From positions 1-64,000 of the forward strand of contig JAFXRC010000073.1 of the NCBI GenBank assembly GCA_017526585.1: a stretch of DNA of 64,000 bases, written 5' to 3'. Shown piece by piece: positions 49,444 to 57,930 of the stretch. A program made the translations under genes and the position numbers. Numbering within the stretch: the first letter of the stretch is position 1; the number at the start of each line of letters is the position of its first letter. The DNA is from Fibrobacter sp. GTDB lineage: Bacteria > Fibrobacterota > Fibrobacteria > Fibrobacterales > Fibrobacteraceae. The notes under the pieces were generated by a model. That model was not told the DNA's origin. It saw only the letters and a program-made list of their open reading frames with translations, and ran no database searches.

Positions 49444-50877
49444 ATGTATTTACCCAACTTTATTTTCCCTGACCTGCTCCTACTCCTTTTCCCGTTTATT
49501 GTCATCGGGAGCAGACTCTTTTGCACCGACCGTTCCAAGGCGCCCTGGCGCATCGCAAACATCGGATTCATCCTGATATTTGTGTTGCTCAACTTCATTC
49601 CACTCGCCAGCGGCACGGGTCGATTCTTCATTAGCAACTGGCACATCGACGACTTCGGCGTGCTGATGCGCGAAGTGCTGATGGTTTCCGCCATTCTGGG
49701 AATTTGGCTCGCCAAGGACTACTTCGAACACGGCGGCGGCGGCAAGCCCGCCATGCACCAGATTGCAGAGTTCATCGGCGCCATTGCCTTCGCGACCTTC
49801 GGCGGCTTTACCGTCGTCTCGGCCTGCGACCTGCTCACCTTCTTCCTCGGGCTCGAAATTGCAACCATTCCGATGTACGCACTCGCGGCATGGAATAAGC
49901 AGGACCAGTACGGTTCCGAAGCGGCTACCAAGTACATTCTAATGGGTTCTGTCGCAACGGCATTCGAGCTCTTCGGATTCAGCTACCTGTACGGTTTTGC
50001 AGGCTCCATCCACTTTGACACCATCTATTCCGCTGTCGCGAACGGCACAAGTCCACTGCTCTGGATTGCAGTCCTCTTCCTGTTCGCAGGCATCGGCTTC
50101 AAGCTCACGCTGTTCCCGTTCTACACCTGGGCACCCGATGTCTACGAAGGCGCCCCCACGCCCGTGACGGCCGTGCTCTCGGTAACCTCGAAGGCTACTG
50201 CCATCGCGTTCCTCGTGGTTCTCGTCTTTGGCCCCCTGGCCCCGATTCAAGAACAAGTGGCGCCCTTCATCGCCCTGCTGGCTGGCACCACCCTCTTTGT
50301 CGGCAACCTAGGCGCCTTGAAGCAGAGCAGGCTCCGCCGTTTCATGGCCTACAGTTCCATTGCGCAGGCGGGCTACATCATGATTGCGCTCCTTGGCCCT
50401 GCAACCATCGCAAAGACAGCTATCATCTACTATCTGTTCGTTTACGCCGTCTCGAACTACCTGGCATTCTTCGTGTTCGGCATCATCGGGCATCACCGCG
50501 AAGAGACCTTTGATTCCCTGCGCGGGCTTTCGAAGCAGAAGCCGTCTTTGGCAATAGCCCTCGCCGTTGCCATGTTCAGCCTGGCGGGCATTCCGCCCCT
50601 TGCAGGATTCTTCGGTAAGTTCCACTTGTTCTTCAGTGGTGCTTCTACCGGACATTACGGCATCGTGGCGTTTGCAGTCCTCAACAACGTGCTTGCGCTG
50701 TTCTACTACCTGCAGCTCATCAAGAGCGCCTGGATCGACGATGCGGACGACCACCTGAATCCGCTGCGCATGACGAAGCGTCAACGCAACGTCATCATTC
50801 TCCTGACAGTCGCGGTGATTGCGTTGGGTGTGATTCCGTTCCTCAGCGACAACATCTTCGCGGGATTTACTTTTTAG
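49444..50877 (+). CDS. nuoN: Complex I antiporter-like subunit NuoN
   Basis: This 477-residue membrane subunit is the proximal antiporter-type channel. It shows FFLGLEIATIPMYALAAWNK, FKLTLFPFYTWAPDVYEGAP with the conserved Lys, TPVTAVLSVTSKATA and RLRRFMAYSSIAQAGYIM. It is the last gene of the operon; no nuoE, nuoF or nuoG follows. A hairpin repeat and a short terminator lie between its stop and the convergent FISUMP gene. Confidence 0.95.
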   Translation: MYLPNFIFPDLLLLLFPFIVIGSRLFCTDRSKAPWRIANIGFILIFVLLNFIPLASGTGRFFISNWHIDDFGVLMREVLMVSAILGIWLAKDYFEHGGGGKPAMHQIAEFIGAIAFATFGGFTVVSACDLLTFFLGLEIATIPMYALAAWNKQDQYGSEAATKYILMGSVATAFELFGFSYLYGFAGSIHFDTIYSAVANGTSPLLWIAVLFLFAGIGFKLTLFPFYTWAPDVYEGAPTPVTAVLSVTSKATAIAFLVVLVFGPLAPIQEQVAPFIALLAGTTLFVGNLGALKQSRLRRFMAYSSIAQAGYIMIALLGPATIAKTAIIYYLFVYAVSNYLAFFVFGIIGHHREETFDSLRGLSKQKPSLAIALAVAMFSLAGIPPLAGFFGKFHLFFSGASTGHYGIVAFAVLNNVLALFYYLQLIKSAWIDDADDHLNPLRMTKRQRNVIILLTVAVIALGVIPFLSDNIFAGFTF

Positions 50878-50881
50878 ACCG

Positions 50882-50970
50882 AATCGGCTAAGCTCAACAG
50901 AATCCTTACCCTGAAGCCGATTCTCTCGCAACCGCCCCAGCTTAACGCCTGGGGCTTTGTTGCTCACGGA
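50882..50970. repeat. Hairpin repeat element, copy 2 (between convergent genes)
   Basis: AATCGGCT 50882-50889 pairs with AGCCGATT 50915-50922. Next, GCAAC 50928-50932 pairs with GTTGC 50959-50963 enclosing GCCCCAG 50934-50940 / CTGGGGC 50949-50955. Flanking TCGCAACCG and TTGTTGCTCACGGA are shared with copy 1 at 22600-22710, but inner stem bases differ, so structure is kept by compensating change. Both copies sit between convergent genes. Confidence 0.6.
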
Positions 50971-50982
50971 ATGTTTAATGGA

Positions 50983-51003
50983 GGGCTAAAGCCCGCTTTT
51001 TAT
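50983..51003 (+). terminator. Short terminator after nuoN
   Basis: GGGC, loop TAAA, GCCC (50983-50994) followed by GCTTTTTATT. The stem is short, so it may rely on the preceding repeat hairpin. Confidence 0.55.
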
Positions 51004-52286
51004 TCCTTTACGCAGCGGACGGCGTAAGCGTAGTTCTTGGTCGATGGCGTATGGAAGTTATAGTCGGAATAACGGAGACCCAGAGCAGAGTTTTCACTAG
51101 TGGAGCCATTGGAGTTTGTCGTCCAGAAATAAGCGGAATAGCCCGCATCAAAGAAAGCTTCGCTTGCGATGTCGTATCCGCCTGCTGGCTGCAGGTTGAA
51201 TCCAGAAAGATTGCTTCCAGGGGACTTAACCCAGCCTTTCTCCGACTTGATTTCCTCGGCATAGTATTCAGCGAGTATATACGCAGACTCCCTAGGGATA
51301 AGTTTCTTACCGGTAAACTCGACGCCACTATCAAAGAGTTTCCAGCCTTCGGGACAAGCCGTTAGCGCAGTCTCTAGGTCATAAAGACGACCATACTTTT
51401 TGCAAGAATCCGCACTGTTGTTGTAGCACCAGCTGTTTCCTGTTTCATAATTCAGGTTTTCAGCCATATAGGTCTTTCCCCAAATTTCAACCGTCTTGTA
51501 TGTCTGTCCCTTATATTCCAGCTTACCCTCATGCATCGGGATTTCATCTACGTACGATGAATCAAAACTTCCTTCGATATGAATTTCCGAGCTATAGTTG
51601 TTTTCAACCACGCAGCGCACCGACATACCGTGGTCCTTGTAATAAACGCCATAGTTCAAGGCGTCCGTCTCGTGCGTCAACTGCCAACCATAGGCAAGTT
51701 CCGAGGTGGAATCCGAGCTCGTCCAGAAATAGGCGAACTTGCCCGTCGGAAGCCAGCCCCCCTCGGCATTCTTTCTGCCCGCAGGCAATCCATAAAAACC
51801 AAAGCGGTTCGTTCCCTGAAGGACACCATCCGAATTCTGCCAGTGATCGATTGTCTTGAGTTTTGTACCCGCAGGTTCAATTCTGTCGCTCACAACGCTG
51901 TAAAGAGAATTCCAATCCTCTTGAGTCGGCAAGCGCCAGCCCTCAGGGCAAGCCTTCTTCGCCGCTTCCCAGGTATAGAGTCTTCCATAGACTTTGCAGC
52001 TATCCTTGTTATCATTATAGCACCAGGAACCGTCCTCCAGCGTCGAATCCACATAGTCCAGGTTTTCAGCAAACCACAGGTTCATTACATTCGAATAAGG
52101 CGGAAGCCAGATTTCCATAATACGGTATTCACGATTGTTTCGCGTGTCCGTATAGTAACCATCTTTGATGGTGATTCCGTTCAGTTCATAATCGGAAAAG
52201 CTCTTGACCACTTCTTCTTCGCCATCAGAACAAGCCGAGGCAAATAAAGCGGCAGAGGCAAGCAGGAGACTCCATACAGACTTCAT
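51000..52286 (-). CDS. FISUMP-domain lipoprotein with two domain copies
   Basis: This 428-residue lipoprotein (signal ending AALFASAC) has two Fibrobacter major paralogous domains. The first (about residues 45-225) is complete: YRIMEIWLPP, WFAENLDYVD, CPEGWRLPTQEDWNSL, FGFYGLPAGRK, YFWTSSDS and MSVRCVVE. The second (about 240-428) begins well (YKTVEIWGKTYMAENLNY, CPEGWKLF) but lacks the RLP-x2-E-W module and resumes at GFNLQPAGG and YFWTTNSN. FISUMP proteins are abundant secreted proteins of unknown function in this genus. I take ATG 52286 after GGAG; ATG 52301 is in frame. It is last in a three-gene operon. Confidence 0.88.
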   Translation of the reverse strand: MKSVWSLLLASAALFASACSDGEEEVVKSFSDYELNGITIKDGYYTDTRNNREYRIMEIWLPPYSNVMNLWFAENLDYVDSTLEDGSWCYNDNKDSCKVYGRLYTWEAAKKACPEGWRLPTQEDWNSLYSVVSDRIEPAGTKLKTIDHWQNSDGVLQGTNRFGFYGLPAGRKNAEGGWLPTGKFAYFWTSSDSTSELAYGWQLTHETDALNYGVYYKDHGMSVRCVVENNYSSEIHIEGSFDSSYVDEIPMHEGKLEYKGQTYKTVEIWGKTYMAENLNYETGNSWCYNNSADSCKKYGRLYDLETALTACPEGWKLFDSGVEFTGKKLIPRESAYILAEYYAEEIKSEKGWVKSPGSNLSGFNLQPAGGYDIASEAFFDAGYSAYFWTTNSNGSTSENSALGLRYSDYNFHTPSTKNYAYAVRCVKE

Positions 52287-52297
52287 CGTAAGCTCCA

Positions 52298-52762
52298 TCA
52301 ATAAATAGGTTTATCCCAGACGCTTCCGCCAGTCGTATTCGTTGTTTGCGATGCAGCCGAAGGGACCGGAGCCGATTTTGCACCCCAGGCATCACCAGTC
52401 ATTGGCGCCATACTCGGATCAACCGGAATGACGATTTCATCGGGGTACGCCTGATAGAGAAAAAGCGACAGGAAATAGGTAAAAGGCATCCAAAGGACGC
52501 TTGCAGCCGTTATTTCACGAGGCACGATATCCTGCCCCACCACCGTCTCGCCCTTCTGGGCTTCGAACAAGGTCTTTCCCATGGCGCCACGGGTCGTTAT
52601 GGAGCATACCTCGTCAGTGGAACAAAGGTAACGGCCATCCGCATAGATATCGTAGACGCCTTCATCTGTAGTCCTAATCGTGGTGCGGCCAAAATAGCAG
52701 CCCGAAAGCAACGCCGTCACAAGAGCGAGCGTCGCTACACGGTAGATTCGCAAGGCGAACAT
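52298..52762 (-). CDS. Small lipoprotein, unknown
   Basis: This 154-residue protein has a lipoprotein signal (LVTALLSGC, Cys near 22). The mature part starts with a short beta-rich piece (TTIRTTDEGVYDIYADGRYL) containing two cysteines, then a hydrophobic segment ASVLWMPFTYFLSLFLYQ that could be a membrane helix, and a Ser/Thr-rich tail. I recognise no family. It is two bases from the upstream barrel gene and 11 from the downstream FISUMP gene, so the three are one operon. Confidence 0.68.
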   Translation of the reverse strand: MFALRIYRVATLALVTALLSGCYFGRTTIRTTDEGVYDIYADGRYLCSTDEVCSITTRGAMGKTLFEAQKGETVVGQDIVPREITAASVLWMPFTYFLSLFLYQAYPDEIVIPVDPSMAPMTGDAWGAKSAPVPSAASQTTNTTGGSVWDKPIY

Positions 52763-52763
52763 A

Positions 52764-53798
52764 TTAGAACCCGTAGCCGATACCTACGTTGAATACCAGT
52801 CCCTGGATAGCATGATGCTTGGAAATGACATCGACATAACCATCGTCTTTCTTCTTGGTTTCAAAGATGTCGTTCCTGTAGAAGTTCAGCATGTACTTCA
52901 CCTGGGCAATGAACATCACGCGGCTGGAACGGTTAAACATCACGCCGCCGCCGATAAAGCCCGTCAAGCCGGAGCTTTCGTCATCGTATTCATCATCGTC
53001 ATAGTAGTAGTAGGAATTGTAACCGCTGCGGTATTCCTTCGGAATGTCACTGGAGTATTCCGTCTTGCTGAAAGCGAGACCACCGCCAACGAACGGGGTG
53101 ATGGCCTTCGTTCCAAACGGATAATAGGCCGAAATAGCGAAATCCATGTAGTCGACAGGAGCGTCATCACCCAAGCCGTACATATCCCAGTCGATACCGA
53201 ACAAGATGACCTGAGCGTCGTAGAGCAAGAAGAAATCTAGCCCTGCGTAGACCTCGACATCGGGCTGCGTTGCCATCAAGCCGCCCACGGCCATGCCGAT
53301 GTAGGCGTTGACTCCCTTGCGCTTCGGAGTCTTCGTTTCCTGTTCGGTCACGCTGTAAATATCGGAATCATCAACAGCCTTGTGCTTTGTACCGATATTG
53401 CGCGCCACACGCTGGATAATCGGGTCGAAGTCATCGGGATTGCGAGCCTTGAGGCGGTCATCCCAAATCGGGGCTTCGGAACCGACATTATAAAGTTTGA
53501 AGGACATGATTACATTTTCACCGAGACGGGTAAATTCAGCAATGATGTACTTGGAGCAACCCTTTTCAGCAGCCTTCTGACTAACGGCAACCTGATTGTC
53601 GGCTTTAACACCATCTTCGGCTGTACCCACCACCAGAATAAAGCGACCGTCATCTTCGATATATGCCTTCATAAGTTTGGACGATGCAACGGCATAGTCT
53701 TCGTGCATTCCCGTCAGTCCCACTGGGGCAAGGTAAACCTTTTCGGCAGCAAACAGAGTCAGCGCTGCAGCCATAATGAAAATGAGAACGTTCTTCAT
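52764..53798 (-). CDS. Outer-membrane barrel protein with N-terminal CsgG/TolB-like domain
   Basis: This 344-residue protein has a signal peptide (NVLIFIMAAALTLFAA). Residues 20-140 look like the N-terminal fold used to sense or bind partners in CsgG/TolB-like proteins (KVYLAPVGLTGMHEDYAVAS, KYIIAEFTRLGENVIMSFKL); this is tentative. The C-terminal half is a beta-barrel (AYIGMAVGGLMATQP, AISAYYPFGTKAITPFVGGG, VFNVGIGYGF at the end), with a Tyr/Asp-rich extracellular loop (SYYYYDDDEYDDESSG). GGAGGT lies before ATG 53798. It leads the operon with a small lipoprotein and a FISUMP lipoprotein, and may help place them at the cell surface. Confidence 0.7.
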   Translation of the reverse strand: MKNVLIFIMAAALTLFAAEKVYLAPVGLTGMHEDYAVASSKLMKAYIEDDGRFILVVGTAEDGVKADNQVAVSQKAAEKGCSKYIIAEFTRLGENVIMSFKLYNVGSEAPIWDDRLKARNPDDFDPIIQRVARNIGTKHKAVDDSDIYSVTEQETKTPKRKGVNAYIGMAVGGLMATQPDVEVYAGLDFFLLYDAQVILFGIDWDMYGLGDDAPVDYMDFAISAYYPFGTKAITPFVGGGLAFSKTEYSSDIPKEYRSGYNSYYYYDDDEYDDESSGLTGFIGGGVMFNRSSRVMFIAQVKYMLNFYRNDIFETKKKDDGYVDVISKHHAIQGLVFNVGIGYGF

Positions 53799-54007
53799 AT
53801 AAACCTCCATTTGCCAAAAATATACTTTATTCAAATTTAACTGCCAACTTTTTGATACACGCCATTTCGCATTTCGTCGCCCTTTTTTGCCATTTTAGGA
53901 CTGGAATCCATTTTGTGTACACATTTTCATTGTCAGAACGAACTTTTGCCCCGTTTAATTTTTAATTTTTAGCACGGAAATTTAACCCTATATCACGGAT
54001 ATATAAT

Positions 54008-57000
54008 ATGAGCATCAAAGATTACCTCGCCGGCGCAAAACAGGCCGGATCCGTCCAGAAGCTGATGACCCCGGGCCTCGCCGTGGAATTTATCCAGCCC
54101 TGGTACACCCCGCTTTCTACGACCCCTTCTACCACGGGTATTGCTGTCGGCGGTATCGGTTCTACTTTCACCGCAACGCCTGCTGGCACCACCCCCGTGA
54201 TGAACGTAATGCCGGGCGTGCAGGTCCGCACCGAAAAGCCCTCTGACCTCCGCTTCAACAACTTCTTCTTCCGTGAATCCGTGGTTGACGCAAAGGCCGC
54301 TCTCGAAATCGTCGACTTCGCGGGCTTCACGCAGATGCTCGCCAAGTACCCGCTGGTGGACGCGAAGGGCGAAGCCCTCTTCAGCGCCGCTGAACTTGCA
54401 AACCAGAAGAAGGCCGAGGCGAAGCTCAACAAGGCCATCGCCGAGAAGGACTTCTTCAAGAACAACGCCGCCGCGTTTGAACGCTGGCACATCGAATGGA
54501 GCGACCGCACCGCCGCCCTCCTGAACAAGGCCGGTGCCGAACTCAACCGCAGCGCCGTCATCGACTTCTTCAATGGCGTCGTCGGCGAAAAGGCCGTGCG
54601 CCAGGGCGCCCTCACCGCCGCCTGGGCAAACGACAATGAATTCTTGGGACAGGCCGGTTACGACGCCGCCAAGATGCAGTACGCCGCCCTCTATCCGGTG
54701 TGCGAAACCAAGTACGAAGGCAAGGGCGTGCAGATTACCAAGACCCAGTCCAGCTACGTGACTCCGGGTGACGAACGCCTCTCCAGCCTCCCGGTGAACG
54801 CCACCGTGTTCACTCTCGAAAACACCACCAAGGAAACCCGCGAAATCACGATCGTGCAGGTTCAGGACTGCATCGCCGGTTACATGGCTAAGAAGGACCG
54901 CCAAGGCGTTCAGGATTCGAGCTTTGTGCTCGTACCCGCCGCACGTTTCCCGAAGGGTGTCAAGTTCAGCAAGCAGGCCAAGGACGGCCGCGAAGTCCGC
55001 GGTCTCGAATTCTACAACGAAAAGCCGCTCGTCGAAAGCGACTTCAACGGCTGCATGGGCGTATCTGTCGCTTGGAACAAGAAGGACAACCTGAACGTTT
55101 CCGTGAAGCCGATGTTCTATCAGGATGACGCAGCCTCCGTGCTGAAGGGCGCTCTCCGCAGCGGTCGCGTTTGCGAAGCCTGGGTCAAGAACGTTTACAG
55201 CGGCCGCGAAACCATGGCCGGCGCTGTTGCTGTTACCGCCGTTTTGAAGCCGAAGCAGAAAGTCAGCTTCCAGTTCAACCTGGTGCTCGACTTCCCCGAA
55301 ATCAAACTGAACAAGCTTACTTCCGCCAAGAAGTACACCGCCTTCTTCCCCGAAGCTTATGGCCGCGTGGGCGCTATCCTCGAAGAAGCCCTCGCCGCAG
55401 ACAAGAACTTGGACGCTCGCCTCAAGGCATTCGAAGCGCTCGTTCCGAAGAAGGCCGTGGCAAAGCTCTACAAGACTGCCGCCAAGCAGGATGAATTCAA
55501 GAGCCTCGCCCTCAACACGCTCAGCTTCCTCGCCGAAGCCACTGTGTGGGACAAGGACGACCGTTTCCTGGTTCGCGAATGCGCCGACTATCCGTTCTTC
55601 AACTCCCTCGACGTTTACTTCTACGGCAGCTTCAGCCTGATGGCCCTGATGCCGCGCCTCGACGGTGTGGTGATGAAGCGTTTCGGTGATGCGATTCTCG
55701 CCGTGAACAACAACCGTCGCCGTCACCACGAATACGTGAACCACCCGTTCGCCGACCTGCCGGACCCGAAGCTTGAAGGCCCCCGCGCCGTGCGTGGCGC
55801 CGTGATTCACGACCTCGGAAGCCCCTTCGATGCCGAACCCGATGCCTACGACTGGCACAACGTGAAGGAATGGAAGGATCTCGCTCCGAAGTATGTGCTG
55901 ATGGTTCTCCGTCATTACGTGAAGACGCAGGACAAGCAGAACTTGCAGGATTGCAAGGAAGCTGTCTATGCCGCCATGCAGTACCTCGAAAAGATGGTGA
56001 ACGAAGGCGAAAACTTCCCGCTCACCCATGGTACCGACGACACGTTCGACAACCTCTCCAGCCACGGCATTTCCGTGTACTGCGGTAGCCTCTGGATTGC
56101 AGGCCTCCGCGCCGCCGCCAAGATTGCCGAAATCCTCGGCGACAAGGCACAGGCCGACACTTGGAACGCCAAGGCCGACGCCGCCAACAAGGAATTCGAC
56201 GAAGCCTTGTGGGACGAAGCCGAAGGCTACTACCACTTCTTCGTGACTCCGATGGAAGCAAAGGACGTTGTGGCTGACAAGCTCCCGCAACTCGCCGACG
56301 CCATCAAGGATACTCTCGCCATCGACGGCAAGAACGTGAAGGCCGCCCTCAAGACCATCAACGAATGGCTGAACTCTGGCGAAATTCCGAGCGACGTGGA
56401 ACTTTCCAAGAACGAACTCCGCGGCCTCAAGAAGGCATGGCTCACCGCCCAGTGCAAGGACGCCTTTACCGCCAGCTGGAACGCAAAGATTGCAAACGAC
56501 TGCGACGACGTATTCGCCGACACGATGCTCGCCGACACTTACCTGCGCCTGCTGGGTCTCAAGCCCATCAGCGACGAGAAGAAGGCGAAGGCCAACCTGC
56601 TCCGCGTCTACAACACGAACTACAAGGCCAATAGCCCGCTCATCGGTGCCGCCAACCTTGTTCGTAAGGACGGCTCTCCGCTGGATGAATTCAACTTCCA
56701 GGCTCACGACGTGTGGATCGGCATCCAGTACAGCATCATGTGCGCCATGATGCACCACGGCCTCGAAAAGCAGGCTGCCGACATGGGCGATTCCATGATC
56801 CGCAACCTCTACGAGGAAGCTCGCATCCCGTTCGCCGCACCGGAAGGATTCAACGGTTCTTGCCGCCTGCACCCGGAAGCGCTCGTGAAGGCATTCGGCC
56901 TCAGCGCCACCGCCGCCGAGAAGATGCATAAGGAACTCCTGAAGAAGGGCGCCCTGCTTGCAGACTCCCGCATCAGCCCGAAGCTCCCCCGCAACCTGCC

Positions 57001-57145
57001 CGCCTTTATGAAGGCATTCGGCAGCATCGCGAAGGCCAACAAGGTTGAAGCAAGCGCGCTGTTCATGCTGCTCCACAGCACGGCACTTAAGTACACCGCC
57101 GGCAAGTACTTCCGCCCGGGCATGGTGTTCGCTTTGCTTTACTAG
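54008..57145 (+). CDS. GH116-family beta-glucosidase-like glycoside hydrolase
   Basis: This 1045-residue protein resembles GH116 enzymes (GBA2-type glucosylceramidase/beta-glucosidase). The N-terminal beta domain has GIAVGGIGSTF and DLRFNNFFFRES. The (alpha/alpha)6 catalytic domain shows ADYPFFNSLDVYFYGS near residue 525, HDLGSPFDAEPDAYDWHN, THGTDDTFDNLSSHG near 675 (matching the acid/base region D-x-T-x-D) and CDDVFADTMLADTYLRLLGL near 832. Insertions relative to characterised members are likely. No signal peptide is visible, so it acts in the cytoplasm, perhaps on imported cello-oligosaccharides; substrate is not proven. Codon bias is extreme, suggesting strong expression. Confidence 0.8.
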   Translation: MSIKDYLAGAKQAGSVQKLMTPGLAVEFIQPWYTPLSTTPSTTGIAVGGIGSTFTATPAGTTPVMNVMPGVQVRTEKPSDLRFNNFFFRESVVDAKAALEIVDFAGFTQMLAKYPLVDAKGEALFSAAELANQKKAEAKLNKAIAEKDFFKNNAAAFERWHIEWSDRTAALLNKAGAELNRSAVIDFFNGVVGEKAVRQGALTAAWANDNEFLGQAGYDAAKMQYAALYPVCETKYEGKGVQITKTQSSYVTPGDERLSSLPVNATVFTLENTTKETREITIVQVQDCIAGYMAKKDRQGVQDSSFVLVPAARFPKGVKFSKQAKDGREVRGLEFYNEKPLVESDFNGCMGVSVAWNKKDNLNVSVKPMFYQDDAASVLKGALRSGRVCEAWVKNVYSGRETMAGAVAVTAVLKPKQKVSFQFNLVLDFPEIKLNKLTSAKKYTAFFPEAYGRVGAILEEALAADKNLDARLKAFEALVPKKAVAKLYKTAAKQDEFKSLALNTLSFLAEATVWDKDDRFLVRECADYPFFNSLDVYFYGSFSLMALMPRLDGVVMKRFGDAILAVNNNRRRHHEYVNHPFADLPDPKLEGPRAVRGAVIHDLGSPFDAEPDAYDWHNVKEWKDLAPKYVLMVLRHYVKTQDKQNLQDCKEAVYAAMQYLEKMVNEGENFPLTHGTDDTFDNLSSHGISVYCGSLWIAGLRAAAKIAEILGDKAQADTWNAKADAANKEFDEALWDEAEGYYHFFVTPMEAKDVVADKLPQLADAIKDTLAIDGKNVKAALKTINEWLNSGEIPSDVELSKNELRGLKKAWLTAQCKDAFTASWNAKIANDCDDVFADTMLADTYLRLLGLKPISDEKKAKANLLRVYNTNYKANSPLIGAANLVRKDGSPLDEFNFQAHDVWIGIQYSIMCAMMHHGLEKQAADMGDSMIRNLYEEARIPFAAPEGFNGSCRLHPEALVKAFGLSATAAEKMHKELLKKGALLADSRISPKLPRNLPAFMKAFGSIAKANKVEASALFMLLHSTALKYTAGKYFRPGMVFALLY

Positions 57146-57244
57146 TGTTTAGCTTCAGAAACAACACCACACGCAAACAAGGGCTCGGTTTTCGACCTCG
57201 ATTGTTTGTTCAGTGGTTTGTCTCTTCCACATTATTACACTAGT

Positions 57245-57270
57245 AAACCCCGCTTTTGCGGGGTCTTTTT
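57245..57270 (+). terminator. Rho-independent terminator after GH116 gene
   Basis: ACCCCGC (57247-57253), loop TTTT, GCGGGGT (57258-57264), then CTTTTTATAT. Confidence 0.9.
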
Positions 57271-57283
57271 ATATTTGTTCATT

Positions 57284-57883
57284 ATGTTCAAGAAGCCTAA
57301 ACTTAAGACGGTAATTTTCCTGGCCATCATGGCACCCATAATGGTGCAAATCCTTGAAGAACGCTACAACCTAGATTACAGAAAGCATAAGCCTACCATA
57401 TACAAGATTGACGACTCTACCACGGCATTGATTCACGAAGCGTTGGATGCGGATTCCACATATCCATTGAGAGCCCTGCTGCAAGATTCGCAAGACACGC
57501 TATCTGTCACAAAAAATGACTGCCGTTTCGAAACAGCGGGAAGCTATGGTCCAAAATACAAGCCTCTCGCATTCATCCTGTGCAAAATCGACGGTCGTGA
57601 AAAACAATTTTCCGCTACGTTCCGTCAATATCCCGACTATCAAAAAGTAACCTTCAATCTTTTTATCGAAATACCTGAGCCTCGGTACAAACTCCCCCTC
57701 GGCAAAAGAATCCTTTACTCCTTCGGCATATTCGTTCTCTTGACGTTGTTGTCATTCGTGCAAACAAAACGAAGATTCAGGAATCCGCTTGATACGCGCA
57801 GCGCAATGGATAAAGAAATCTGGGAAACCGAAGAATTCGATCGGATACTAGCAGAAGGCAAAGCAAAAAGAAAAAAGGATTAA
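57284..57883 (+). CDS. Small membrane protein, unknown
   Basis: This 199-residue protein has a hydrophobic N-terminal helix (TVIFLAIMAPIMVQILE) and a second helix near residue 145-165 (ILYSFGIFVLLTLLSFVQ), leaving a polar region of about 110 residues between, likely periplasmic. The C-terminal tail is charged. I recognise no family. I take ATG 57284 because the upstream in-frame codons run through a terminator. Codon usage is less biased than in the GH116 gene. It stands alone and converges on the next lipoprotein gene. Confidence 0.6.
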   Translation: MFKKPKLKTVIFLAIMAPIMVQILEERYNLDYRKHKPTIYKIDDSTTALIHEALDADSTYPLRALLQDSQDTLSVTKNDCRFETAGSYGPKYKPLAFILCKIDGREKQFSATFRQYPDYQKVTFNLFIEIPEPRYKLPLGKRILYSFGIFVLLTLLSFVQTKRRFRNPLDTRSAMDKEIWETEEFDRILAEGKAKRKKD

Positions 57884-57930
57884 GCCCTTACTTGAAAAAG
57901 CTCCGTTTTTTCGTGAGTAGCAAGGAGTAA

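Noticed and set aside
53956-53975. TTTAATT twice in a row before the GH116 gene as another heptamer array
   Set aside because: Only two units in a very AT-rich region, which chance can explain.
53993-57076. A 1,027-codon open frame antisense to the GH116 gene
   Set aside because: The strong C/G third-position bias of the real gene removes stops on the opposite strand. The antisense product has no family motifs, while the plus frame matches GH116.
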